From NCBI GenBank assembly GCA_944388795.1, contig CALXKD010000009.1, positions 1 through 51,514 on the forward strand: a stretch of 51,514 nucleotides of DNA, given 5' to 3'. Source of the DNA: an uncultured Clostridia bacterium (GTDB lineage: Bacteria; Bacillota; Clostridia; TANB77; CAG-508). This document shows positions 17,102 to 26,182 of this stretch, piece after piece. The notes below the pieces were generated by a model. It did not search any database. It was not told where the DNA came from and saw nothing but the letters and a program-made list of their open reading frames with translations. A program made the position numbers and the translations under genes. Within the stretch, counting starts at the first letter, position 1; the number at the start of each line of letters is the position of its first letter.

Positions 17102-17959
17102 TTAATCTTGTTTTTCTGGTACATAAATATTTTTGGCAACCACATCTAATTCCACTACATTCATAGCTGTTAATTTTTCGATTTCTTTTTTTGCTCTATC
17201 TTTAAAATCCTTAATACCATTAATCACATTATATCCATACATAACGGTAACCTCTACATAAATTTTGGCACCTTCTCCATAATTTTCTACTCTTGTTCTA
17301 GATATTTTATAGATAGCTGGTGTTTGTACAGCAATATATTCTAATATTTGTCTAAATACCAAATCAGATATCGTAAATTTTCCAAGATAGCTAAAAGTTG
17401 GTCTTATGATTGACTTTTCTGATATATATGGTTTTTGTCCTTTTCCTTTTGACTTAAAGATTTGTAGTGGGTCTAATAAATAGCCTGAAAAATCCTTCTT
17501 AATTTGAAATGTTGGTACTGGTATAACATGTTTTCCTTCTGTTACCCTAATTCTTCTCGCTGTTTCCATCTCTTGCTTGGTTGCCACATCTGTAATATAT
17601 ATATATTCACTAATTTCAGGTAATCCTAGATTGGCAGCTATCTTTTGCACCATTCCATCAGAAGTTCCTAATATTAGGATACTTTGTGGTTTTTCTTTCT
17701 TTAATGCTTTTATAATTTTATCTCTTTCTTCTTTTTCATAAAATAATGCATGTTTAACAGTTCCCACTTTCGTTGGTGCCTTTTTAGCAGATTCTCCTGC
17801 AATGACTTCATTTTCTTTAATTAATAATCCATCATCAATAATATAGCTTATATTTCTTTCACTCGCTACCATTTGTGCTCGATAACTTTTTCCTGTTCCT
17901 GATGGTCCAACAAATGCATATACTTTTATTTTATTTTTAAAGATTTCATCTAATATCAT
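17102..17959 (-). CDS. P-loop NTPase fused to an Asp23/Gls24-like domain
   Basis: 285 residues in two parts. Residues 1-about 190 form a P-loop nucleotide-binding domain with Walker A GPSGTGKS at 18-25 and a Walker B-like SILILGTSD. Residues about 195-285 look like an Asp23/Gls24 (DUF322) domain: an SDLVFRQILEYIAVQTPAIY helix followed by alternating strands (AKIYVEVTVMYG) and the ending ELDVVAKNIY. Asp23 proteins are envelope-stress or cell-surface associated in Firmicutes. Joining one to an ATPase suggests energy-dependent remodelling or sensing, but the substrate is unknown. It follows the transglutaminase-like membrane protein (33 bp) and precedes cmk, all on one strand. Confidence 0.75.
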   Translation of the reverse strand: MILDEIFKNKIKVYAFVGPSGTGKSYRAQMVASERNISYIIDDGLLIKENEVIAGESAKKAPTKVGTVKHALFYEKEERDKIIKALKKEKPQSILILGTSDGMVQKIAANLGLPEISEYIYITDVATKQEMETARRIRVTEGKHVIPVPTFQIKKDFSGYLLDPLQIFKSKGKGQKPYISEKSIIRPTFSYLGKFTISDLVFRQILEYIAVQTPAIYKISRTRVENYGEGAKIYVEVTVMYGYNVINGIKDFKDRAKKEIEKLTAMNVVELDVVAKNIYVPEKQD

Positions 17960-17992
17960 ATTTTCTTGTTGTTAAAACAACATACTCCTTCC

Positions 17993-19144
17993 CTAGTTTG
18001 AATAGTTTGTATTACTTAAATTTGGATAACTAAATATCTTTCCATCATCTGTAAATTGTCCACTTGGACTATGATCTTGATCCATAACTTCTCTTCCTAC
18101 CAAGAAATATTTATATTTTGATTCTTCACTCGCTGTTCCTCCACCGACAACTACTGGATCATCCCAAGTTGTATCTACTGCATACCATGCTCCATTTAAT
18201 TGTACATAATTCCATGCATGGTTTTCTGTTTCTCCTTGTGAATTTGTAGCTGTTCCAATAATCATGACACAAGGTATGTCTAATTCATCTAACAAATATT
18301 TAAATGCTCTTGCATATCCTTCACATACACATTCCCTATTGACTAATGCACCATAAATATTATAAATATTTTGTTTTGATAAACTACTATCATAATTGAT
18401 GGTATCTACTAAATAATCATGTATCATTTTAACATCTTCATAAGTATTTCCGGTCTTATTTTGTAATATTTGATTTTTTACCTGTTCAATCTGTGATATA
18501 GCTTGGTCAATTGCTTGTTTAGAGTTAAATTCTTCTGTTAAATAATTGGCCTCACTTCCCGAATTAATATATACATTATAGGTAGAATCTCCACCTTTTG
18601 TTGTTGTTTCTATATTTAAATACATTTTTCTAGGACTTAAATAAAACACTTCTGCATTATCATATGTATATGCTTCTATTGCAGATTGATAATACTCTCC
18701 TAATTTTTCTTGCCCATTACTTTGTGATAATACATCTGAAAAACTGGTTCCCAATTCTATTTGATATGTTCCTGTCTTCATTTGCTCTTTATTACTTTCA
18801 AATGCTCGATATATAATTCTTGATTTTTCATCTAATTGATTATAAAAATACTTATCTACTTGCACATTAGAATAATCATTTGTTGTCATATTCGTTGTTT
18901 TTTCTATTTGATCAATTGGATTTTCAACAATTTCTGGTGTTTCTATATCATCCTCTACTGTTTTTTCTCCTTCAGAATTACTTATATTTTCAGAAGCCTC
19001 TGCAAATGCCAATTCTTGATTTTCACCAAAAAATTCTTGAACTGCAATAATACAAAAAACGACTAATGCTGAAAAAATCCCTATAATGATTAAAAATAAT
19101 ATTACAGAAGTAATTTTATCTTTTAATTCTTCTTTCATATCCAT
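17993..19144 (-). CDS. Membrane-anchored transglutaminase-like protein
   Basis: 383 residues. There is a single N-terminal membrane helix (about 10-33), a Glu-rich linker, then an extracellular domain ending in a transglutaminase-like fold. The triad can be placed: Cys in CVCEGYARAF near 272, His in ENHAWNYV near 306, and Asp in AVDTTWDDP near 323. Bacterial relatives are secreted proteases or cross-linking enzymes acting at the cell surface. The start is ambiguous between 19144 and an ATG two codons on, because GAAAGGAAA is very close to the first. It is transcribed towards the Asp23-type protein and divergent from the gerA operon. Confidence 0.85.
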   Translation of the reverse strand: MDMKEELKDKITSVILFLIIIGIFSALVVFCIIAVQEFFGENQELAFAEASENISNSEGEKTVEDDIETPEIVENPIDQIEKTTNMTTNDYSNVQVDKYFYNQLDEKSRIIYRAFESNKEQMKTGTYQIELGTSFSDVLSQSNGQEKLGEYYQSAIEAYTYDNAEVFYLSPRKMYLNIETTTKGGDSTYNVYINSGSEANYLTEEFNSKQAIDQAISQIEQVKNQILQNKTGNTYEDVKMIHDYLVDTINYDSSLSKQNIYNIYGALVNRECVCEGYARAFKYLLDELDIPCVMIIGTATNSQGETENHAWNYVQLNGAWYAVDTTWDDPVVVGGGTASEESKYKYFLVGREVMDQDHSPSGQFTDDGKIFSYPNLSNTNYSN

Positions 19145-19297
19145 TTTCCTTTCATTGCACTATGTTATTATTATACCATTTTTATCGTCTAAAAACTAGT
19201 ATAAATTTAAAAATTTTACGAATACTATATAAAATAGTAATAAATGACTTTTTGCTCAATTATTACAAATTAAAATCGACAAATAGGTGATTATTAT

Positions 19298-20998
19298 ATG
19301 AATTTTAAAGATTTACTTTCTTCTATGTTTACTTATACACCAGATAACAAACAAACATATCATTTCAATTTAGTAGAAGATATTCATACAAAAGCTTATC
19401 CTGAAAGTGATATTGGAAAAGATGAAAATCCTAAAACAAAAATCTTTCCTAGTCTTACTGTTAATACAGATTATTTAAAAAGTAAGTTTAATTTGTTAAT
19501 TAATTCAGATATCATTTTTCGTAATTTTGTATTAAATGCTAGAGGAAAACAATATCAAGCACTTCTAATTTTTATTGATGGTATGATTAATACAGAAATT
19601 ATGAATGAATTTATTTTAGAACCACTCATGATGCGCAATAAAAACAATTTATTTGAGGGATCTCAAAATAAAGTTATCTCAGAAGCTGTTGCCAACAATA
19701 TTACCGTTAGAAAAGTAAAAAAATTCAACTTACCTAATTACATTTCTAGTTGTTTAGTCCCTCAAAATGCTATTAAACAAGTTTCAACCTTTGAGGAGAT
19801 TATTTCTGGAATTAATTCTGGAAATTGTGCATTATTTATTGATACTTTAGATTTAGCCTTTGATATAGAAGTGAAAGGATTTAAACAAAGGGGTATTGAA
19901 AAACCAAGTAATGAAATTGTTATTAAAGGTCCTCATGAATCCTTTGTTGAAAATATAAGAACAAATACTTCTTTGATCAGAAGATTTGTTAATAATGAAA
20001 ATTTAATTATTGAAAATGTAAATGTAGGAAATATTACAAAAACCAAATGTGGTGTCTGTTACATTTCTGGTCTAGCTAATGAAGATTTAATTGCAGAAGT
20101 AAAATTTAGGATGCATAATCTAGATGTAGATGCTTTACTTTCTGCAGGACAATTAGAACAATTAATTACAGATTCTAGCAATATCAATTCTCCTCAATTA
20201 ATTTCTACTGAGAGACCTGATAAAGCGGCGAGTTACCTATTAGATGGTAGAGTCATCATATTAGTAAATGGTTCTCCCTATGCTATTATTACACCTGGTA
20301 TTTTATCTGACTTTTTAAGTTCACCTGATGATAAAAATCAAAAAGCACTATTTTCTAATTTTACTAAATTTATAAGATTACTTGCTGCTTTTATTACTTT
20401 ACTACTTCCTGGACTATATATTGCTGTTACCAGTTTTCATCAAGAAATCTTACCTACAGAATTATTATTTTCTATCTTAGCTTCACGTGCCAATGTTCCT
20501 TTTCCTATTATTTTTGAATTATTGGTTCTAGAAATATCCTTTGAATTAATTCGTGAAGCTGGACTAAGAGTTCCCTCTCCCATTGGTCCCACCATTGGAA
20601 TTGTAGGTGCTTTAGTTATGGGACAAGCAGCGGTTAGTGCAGGTATTGTAAGTCCTATCTTAATTATTGTTGTTGCAATTACAGGTACTGCTTCTTTTGC
20701 CATTCCTGATTATGCTTTTGGTTTTCATTTAAGAGTATATCGCTTTTTATTTATATTTCTTGGTTATCTTTGTGGCTTTTTAGGAATTGCACTTGGTCTT
20801 TTCACATATATGATAATGATGTGTGATTCAAAATCTTTTGGTGTTCCTTATACTACTGGCATTTCTCCTCTTGAACATGTAAAAGGCTCTTCCTATTTCT
20901 TGCCACCTGTTTGGAAAAGAGAATATCGTTCTGGTTTTCTAAATTCTAAAAAAACCAATAAACAAGGTCATATTTCTATGAAATGGAAAAATAGTTAA
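19298..20998 (+). CDS. gerA: Spore germination protein, GerA family A subunit
   Basis: A 566-residue GerXA protein. A long soluble N-terminal region (about 1-340, with FIDGMIN and the ALFIDTLDLAF motif) is followed by several membrane helices from about 350. The conserved segment around TERPDKAASYLLDGRVIILVNGSPYAIITPG marks the family. The A subunit forms the oligomeric channel of nutrient germinant receptors in the spore inner membrane. It is first gene of gerA-gerB-gerC and a tiny fourth gene. The ribosome site is AGGTGA. Expression is expected in the forespore under sigma-G, encoded at 31019 in this window, but I could not define a clean sigma-G promoter. Confidence 0.95.
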   Translation: MNFKDLLSSMFTYTPDNKQTYHFNLVEDIHTKAYPESDIGKDENPKTKIFPSLTVNTDYLKSKFNLLINSDIIFRNFVLNARGKQYQALLIFIDGMINTEIMNEFILEPLMMRNKNNLFEGSQNKVISEAVANNITVRKVKKFNLPNYISSCLVPQNAIKQVSTFEEIISGINSGNCALFIDTLDLAFDIEVKGFKQRGIEKPSNEIVIKGPHESFVENIRTNTSLIRRFVNNENLIIENVNVGNITKTKCGVCYISGLANEDLIAEVKFRMHNLDVDALLSAGQLEQLITDSSNINSPQLISTERPDKAASYLLDGRVIILVNGSPYAIITPGILSDFLSSPDDKNQKALFSNFTKFIRLLAAFITLLLPGLYIAVTSFHQEILPTELLFSILASRANVPFPIIFELLVLEISFELIREAGLRVPSPIGPTIGIVGALVMGQAAVSAGIVSPILIIVVAITGTASFAIPDYAFGFHLRVYRFLFIFLGYLCGFLGIALGLFTYMIMMCDSKSFGVPYTTGISPLEHVKGSSYFLPPVWKREYRSGFLNSKKTNKQGHISMKWKNS

Positions 20999-21022
20999 TG
21001 ATTAAATCTGAAAGGAGATTAT

Positions 21023-22139
21023 ATGGAAAACTCTAAAATAACTGCTGCTGAAGCAATTAGTATTGTCTTAGGTGTATTTGTTGCTTATACATTAGTTGCT
21101 CTTCCAAGAAGTATGTTAGAATCCACAAAAACAGCTACCCTAATCAATATCATCTATGTAGGTATAATTGCTTTATTTATTACCTTTTTAATATATAAGT
21201 TGATTATCAAATTCCCTCGGAAATGATATTGTGGATATTGCTGAATATTTAGGTGGAAAGACTTTAAAAACTTTTATTGGAATTGTTTTTATTTTTTACT
21301 TTATGTTTAGCAGTAGCATTCTTCTTAGAAATTTTTGTGAATGTTTAAAAATTGTGTATTATCCTATGACCAGTTTAATTTTTATTATTATTACTTTTAT
21401 CATCGTTATATGTATTACCCTTCACCATCGCTTTTCTTCTATTGCTAAAGTAAATTTACTTATTATACCTCTGGTAATTATTAGTATTATCTTTCTATTT
21501 GTAGCTAATATAGAAAATTTTTCTTTAGATAATATTTTCCCGATATTTGGAGATGGTTTGTTTAATACATTTGTAACAGGCTTAGGTAATTTAGGTGCAT
21601 TTGGTGGCATTACTTTATTATATTTTCTTCCACCACTTTTAAAAGAACCTCAAAAAATGAAAAAAGTCTATTTAACCTCTGTCATTTTAGGCACTATCTA
21701 TTTTTTACTATGTGTTTCTATTATCTTATTCATGTTCATTTCCTTAATGTATACAAATCAGATAATGCCCCTATATTCAGCCGCTAGACATATTGAATTT
21801 GGAAACTTTTTTCAAAGACTAGAATCTGTTTTTCTTCTTATATGGATATTACAGATGGTTTGTTATTTAAGTATTGTTTCTAAATTATCTATCTTTATAT
21901 TTAAAAAAATTACCAATATTCAAGATGAAAAGCCAATTATTCTTGTCTTTGGCTTGCTCATATTTGCTATTAGTTTATTTCCTAAAAACTATGCTATTTC
22001 AAAATTTATTGAAAATTACCTCTATCACTACATGGTAATTGGTATTTCAATAATTTTAGGCTTATCTATTTTAATACTTGCTTATTTGAAAAAAAGAAAG
22101 AAAAAGGAGTTGAATGCAAATTATGAAGAAAATCATTAA
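21023..22139 (+). pseudogene. gerAB: GerAB-type germinant receptor permease subunit, interrupted by a +1 frameshift
   Basis: A spore-germination transporter-like subunit (APC superfamily, about ten helices). The first frame (67 codons) ends ...FPRK then TGA at 21224. The rest continues in the +1 frame as GND-IVDIAEYLGG. One extra C at 21218 (CCT-C-GGA) explains it: without that base the product would be 371 residues, the normal family length, and would read FPGND. The in-frame codon at the break is CGG. Ribosome site GAAAGGAG before 21023. A GTG at 21231 could start the second part but lacks a good ribosome site. It is either a true loss of function, a sequence error, or +1 recoding. It overlaps gerC by 26 bp. 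Confidence 0.9.
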
Positions 22140-23346
22140 AAAAATTTTTGTTATTATCTTAATTCTTATGCTTCTTCTTGCTTTTTCTAAATCCTATTCT
22201 ACTTTAAATATTGATAATTTGAGTATTGTTGTTGCTATGGGAATTGATACCTCTGACAAAAATCTTTTACAAATTAGTTTTCAATTTACCAATGCCTCTT
22301 CTGTCTCAGAATCAGGAACCTCTGAACAATCTCCTTCTATTATCTATACAGTAGATGCCTCTTCAATTAGTTCAGGAATTAATCTTATCAATACGTATAT
22401 TGGTAAAGAGGTAAATTTATCTCATTGTAAAGTAATTGCTTTTTCTGAAGAAATCGCAAGTAGAGGCATTTCAGAAGAAATCTATACCTTGGTTAATGAT
22501 ACACAAGTACGTCCCTCTACGAATATTGTCATATCCAAAACCTCTGCTCGATACTATTTAGAAAATTCAAAACCTTTATTTGAAAATTTAATTACCAAAT
22601 ATTATGAGGTTTTTTCTGGTTCTAGCTCCTATACTGGATTTACTTCTAATGCAACAGTTGGTGATTTTTTTGACAGTTTAATCTGCCATTCATGTCAACC
22701 CTATGCCATTTTAGGTGGGGTTACAAATGAATCCACAAAATATACAGGAACAACAAATTCGGAAAATGATTCTAGTACCAAATCCAATTCCTCTTCTTTA
22801 ACAGGACAATCAACAGCTGAAAATACGGGACTTGCTGTTTTTAAAGATGATGTTTTAATAGGAGAATTAAATTCCATAGAAACACTTTGTTTTTCTATTA
22901 TTCGAAATCAAGTGGATGGCTTCTTAATTTCTGTTCCTAATCCTAATAAGGCCAATTCTTATATGGATTTATATATAACCCCTTTAAGTTCTCCTAAGAT
23001 AGAAGTCAATATTATCAATGGAACTCCTTATATCAATATAGACTGTCGATTTACTGGAAGAATTTATTCTATGGAGGAGGGTTCTGATTATTTAGATGCA
23101 TCTATGTTAAATCAAATCTCTGATTCTTGCAGTAGTTATTTAAAATCTGCCATTACAGAATATGTATATAAAACAGCTAAAACTTTTCAATCAGATATCA
23201 ATGGTTTTGGTAAAACTGCCAGAAAAAACTTTTTTACTTTAAATGATTTTTATGACTATAATTGGAATGAAAAATATAAAGATAGTTTTTTTAATGTAAG
23301 TATTGATTCTTCCATTCGTTCTTCTTCACTATTAACAGAAAGCTGA
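22114..23346 (+). CDS. gerC: Ger(x)C family germination protein lacking the lipobox cysteine
   Basis: A 410-residue C subunit of the GerA-type receptor. It has an N-terminal hydrophobic segment (about 5-24), then the family start (NIDNLSIVVAMGID) and the usual two-domain body. Canonical GerC proteins are lipoproteins with a Cys just after the signal peptide, before the DxxE/I-type motif. Here the region reads LLLAFSKSYSTLNID with no cysteine, so it is probably kept by an uncleaved helix. The start ATG at 22114 follows GGAG by four bases; an ATG three codons later is possible. It overlaps gerB. Confidence 0.9.
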   Translation: MQIMKKIIKKIFVIILILMLLLAFSKSYSTLNIDNLSIVVAMGIDTSDKNLLQISFQFTNASSVSESGTSEQSPSIIYTVDASSISSGINLINTYIGKEVNLSHCKVIAFSEEIASRGISEEIYTLVNDTQVRPSTNIVISKTSARYYLENSKPLFENLITKYYEVFSGSSSYTGFTSNATVGDFFDSLICHSCQPYAILGGVTNESTKYTGTTNSENDSSTKSNSSSLTGQSTAENTGLAVFKDDVLIGELNSIETLCFSIIRNQVDGFLISVPNPNKANSYMDLYITPLSSPKIEVNIINGTPYINIDCRFTGRIYSMEEGSDYLDASMLNQISDSCSSYLKSAITEYVYKTAKTFQSDINGFGKTARKNFFTLNDFYDYNWNEKYKDSFFNVSIDSSIRSSSLLTES

Positions 23347-23363
23347 TATTATGGGAGGTATTT

Positions 23364-23540
23364 ATGGTTAATTATTTGGAATTTTTATTATTTATTTTAT
23401 TTTGTTTATATGTATTAAAGGAAGCCATTAGTTATGGAATTTATGAATATAAAAATGAAAATAAATTTGGTGGTACTTGTGTCATTATTTTTTCTATACT
23501 AACAATTATTTTAAGTATTATTTCTTTATGCATCACTTAA
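23364..23540 (+). CDS. Small two-helix membrane protein at the end of the ger operon
   Basis: A 58-residue protein too short for many gene finders. It has a strong GGGAGG ribosome site six bases before the ATG and lies 17 bp after gerC. Two hydrophobic helices (about residues 4-18 and 39-57) flank a polar, tyrosine-rich loop (YGIYEYKNENK). A terminator follows within 16 bp. Position and topology resemble the small D subunits reported for some GerA-type operons, but I see no sequence signature that proves it. Confidence 0.72.
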   Translation: MVNYLEFLLFILFCLYVLKEAISYGIYEYKNENKFGGTCVIIFSILTIILSIISLCIT

Positions 23541-23550
23541 AAAACACAAA

Positions 23551-23590
23551 AAAAGTCAGGTGAATTTTTTCACCTGATTATATTTTTTCA
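23551..23590. terminator. Bidirectional terminator between the ger operon and rnr
   Basis: TCAGGTGA (23556-23563) pairs with TCACCTGA (23570-23577). A T-run follows on the plus strand, and CTTTTTTTG on the minus strand. It overlaps the rnr stop codon region. Confidence 0.8.
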
Positions 23591-25695
23591 AAATCGACTG
23601 TTCTTAATAATTTACTAGCATCTTTTACTCGAATTTGTATTTTATCTCCTATTTTGTAAGTGGTTTTTGTATGCTCACCAATCAATATTTTCCTTTCTTC
23701 GTCATAGATGAAATATTCATCTCCTAAATCATCAAATCGAATTAACCCCTCTACTGTATTTTCTAGTGCAACAAATATTCCAAATGAGGTTACCGAAGAG
23801 ATGATTCCTTCATATTCTTCCCCAATTCTATTTTCCATATATTCTGCCTTTTTAATATCTTCACTTTCTCTTTCTACTTTAGTAGCTATATTTTCTCTTT
23901 CTGAAGATTGTTTTGCTCTTTCTTCCGCTTGTTTTTTATATTCCTCCACAAAACTTTCTTCTACATCATAATTATCTTCTAAATATTTTGATATCACTCT
24001 ATGAATAAATAAATCTGGATATCTTCTAATTGGAGATGTAAAATGACAATAATATTTACTTGCAATTCCAAAATGACCTTGATTTACAGCTTCATATCTG
24101 GCTACCTTTAAAGTTCTTAATACCAAATTTGAAACGACTTTTTCTTCTTCTTTTCCTTTGGTTTCTTCTAATATTTTTGCAAATTCTTTTGGATATATAT
24201 TATCTTTATTTGCTTTAATTTTTAATCCAAAATTAAATAAAAATTTATTTAACTCTTGTACCTTTTCATAATCTGGTTTTTCATGTACTCGATATATAAA
24301 AGGTGCATCTAGCCAAAAGAATTTTTCTGCAATGGTTTCATTAGCTGTTAGCATAAATTGCTCAATAATTTCATTGGCAAAACTTGTTTCATATCTTTTT
24401 ATATTCGTTACTCTACCATCAATATCTAATTCAATTTTGCTTTCTGGAATATCCAAATTTAAATAACCTTGTTCTAATCGCTTGTTCTTTAAGATATGTG
24501 CTAATTCCTCCATTAATTTAAATTCAGAAATATATGGTTTATATCGATTTATCACATCTTCATCAGAATCATCTAATATTTTTTGTACATTTGTATAAGT
24601 CATCCTTTCTGTTACATTAATCACTGCTTTATACACATCTGAAGAAATGACTTCTCCCTTTTCATTAATTTCCATACTACAAGATAATGTAAATCTATCT
24701 TCTCCTGCATTTAAACTACAGATACCATTTGACAATTCTCTAGGAAGCATTGGAATCACTCTTCCTAACATATAGATACTTGTACCTCTTAGCAAAGCCT
24801 CTTGATCTAATAAACTATTTGGTGTTACATAATAACTAACATCTGCAATATGCACATCTAGTTTGTAATTTCCATTATCTAATCTAGTTACTTTTACAGC
24901 ATCATCTAAGTCTTTAGCATCTTCTCCATCAATTGTAAAAATGGTTTCTTCTCTCAAATCTCTTCTTCCCACAACATCCTTTTCATTAATTTGATTTCCA
25001 CATTTTTTAGCTTCTTCTACAACTGGCTCTGGAAAGGTTGATGGTAAATTATGTTCTTTTATCAAAGATAACATATCAACCCCTGCTTCATTGACATTTC
25101 CTAATACTTCTAATACTTTTCCTTCTGCCTTTTTTCCCTTTTCAGGATATTTGATAATTTTTACTAATACTTTATGATTGTTTCTTGCTTTTCCAAAATT
25201 CTTTTTAGAAATGAAAATATCTGTCCCAAAGTTTTTATCATCTGGCACTACAAATCCAAAATTTTTATTATTTTCAAATCTTCCTACAATGGTATCCTTC
25301 TCATGCTTTAAAATTTTTACAACTTTTCCCTCTGCTTTTTTTACTTTATTCTTTTCTTCAATAATCTCAATTAATACTCTATCTCCATTTAGAGCATTTT
25401 TAGAATTTTCTTTTGCAATATAAATTTCATCTTCTTGGTCCTCTATTCTGACAAAACCAAATCCTTTTTGATTTTTTCTATAGATTCCATCATAATACAC
25501 TTCTTCTACTGGTCTATATTGATTTTTTCTATTTTTTTGGATTTTCATTTCCATTTCTAATTTTCCCAGAATTCTTAAAAGCTCATTATATTCACTTTTC
25601 GGTACATGCATAATCATAGCAATTTCTTTTGCCTTCATTGGTGCATAATCTTTATCTTTTATTAAATTTAAAACCTTCAGTTCCTGTTCTTCCAT
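23578..25695 (-). CDS. rnr: Ribonuclease R
   Basis: A 705-residue 3'-5' exoribonuclease of the RNB family. An N-terminal winged-helix-like segment and two cold-shock-type OB domains (GFGFVR, NFGFVVPD) are followed by the RNB catalytic domain with the acidic cluster TIDGEDAKDLDDAV and the later HFTSPIRRYPDL. A C-terminal S1 domain (GEEYEGIISSVTSFGIFV) completes it. It degrades structured RNA and works with tmRNA in quality control; rnr is often placed by secG and smpB in Firmicutes. Here secG is directly upstream and no smpB lies in the window. Confidence 0.97.
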   Translation of the reverse strand: MEEQELKVLNLIKDKDYAPMKAKEIAMIMHVPKSEYNELLRILGKLEMEMKIQKNRKNQYRPVEEVYYDGIYRKNQKGFGFVRIEDQEDEIYIAKENSKNALNGDRVLIEIIEEKNKVKKAEGKVVKILKHEKDTIVGRFENNKNFGFVVPDDKNFGTDIFISKKNFGKARNNHKVLVKIIKYPEKGKKAEGKVLEVLGNVNEAGVDMLSLIKEHNLPSTFPEPVVEEAKKCGNQINEKDVVGRRDLREETIFTIDGEDAKDLDDAVKVTRLDNGNYKLDVHIADVSYYVTPNSLLDQEALLRGTSIYMLGRVIPMLPRELSNGICSLNAGEDRFTLSCSMEINEKGEVISSDVYKAVINVTERMTYTNVQKILDDSDEDVINRYKPYISEFKLMEELAHILKNKRLEQGYLNLDIPESKIELDIDGRVTNIKRYETSFANEIIEQFMLTANETIAEKFFWLDAPFIYRVHEKPDYEKVQELNKFLFNFGLKIKANKDNIYPKEFAKILEETKGKEEEKVVSNLVLRTLKVARYEAVNQGHFGIASKYYCHFTSPIRRYPDLFIHRVISKYLEDNYDVEESFVEEYKKQAEERAKQSSERENIATKVERESEDIKKAEYMENRIGEEYEGIISSVTSFGIFVALENTVEGLIRFDDLGDEYFIYDEERKILIGEHTKTTYKIGDKIQIRVKDASKLLRTVDFEKI

Positions 25696-25712
25696 TCACA
25701 TTCCTTTCTCTT

Positions 25713-25751
25713 TGTCCAATTGGGGACGTTTCCTGTTGAGACATTTTTATG
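25713..25751 (+). repeat. Dispersed repeat, copy A (half element)
   Basis: A 39-bp copy of a sequence with conserved ends (TGTCCAATTGGGGACGTTT ... GACATTTTTATG) and a variable middle of about eight bases. Related copies occur at 30964-31002 (inverted), 51053-51095 and 51156-51198 (inverted). It sits between secG and rnr. Confidence 0.8.
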
Positions 25752-25828
25752 TTAAGTTATGTTCCATTAGACAAAAGTTCAAAAAAAAGGAAAAATGAGT
25801 CTGTTCCCAAAATCCCTTTTTTCCATTT

Positions 25829-26077
25829 CTACGCCATATATATAATTCCTAATACAATTGTTAATATTGCAAATATGATTGACAATATGACTGTCCATCT
25901 TTTTTGTTTTCCTTCTTTAGTTCTACTTTTATTTTTTTCAAAAAAGTTATTTGTTGATGAACCTGTAATTGTTGAAGATAATCCTGAATCTTCTTTTGAT
26001 TGTATTAATGCTAATATAATGATTGCTACTGCTACGATAAAATAGATGACAACCAATATCCATTTTGCTATTTCCAT
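25829..26077 (-). CDS. secG: Preprotein translocase subunit SecG
   Basis: An 82-residue integral membrane protein with two helices (about 5-24 and 60-80). They are joined by the characteristic polar stretch with LIQSKEDSGLSSTITG, the SecG family signature. It is part of the SecYEG channel and stimulates SecA-driven export. The upstream spacer holds a clear ribosome site (AGGAGGAA). It lies upstream of rnr in the common secG-rnr order, with a 130-bp gap that contains a dispersed repeat copy. Confidence 0.95.
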   Translation of the reverse strand: MEIAKWILVVIYFIVAVAIIILALIQSKEDSGLSSTITGSSTNNFFEKNKSRTKEGKQKRWTVILSIIFAILTIVLGIIYMA

Positions 26078-26182
26078 GTATTAATTCCTCCTAACGGTTT
26101 TTAATCTCTCAAATTATACTTTGCTATTTTAACATATATTTTTTTAAAATGCAAATATTTTTCATATAAATAGCAAATATTC

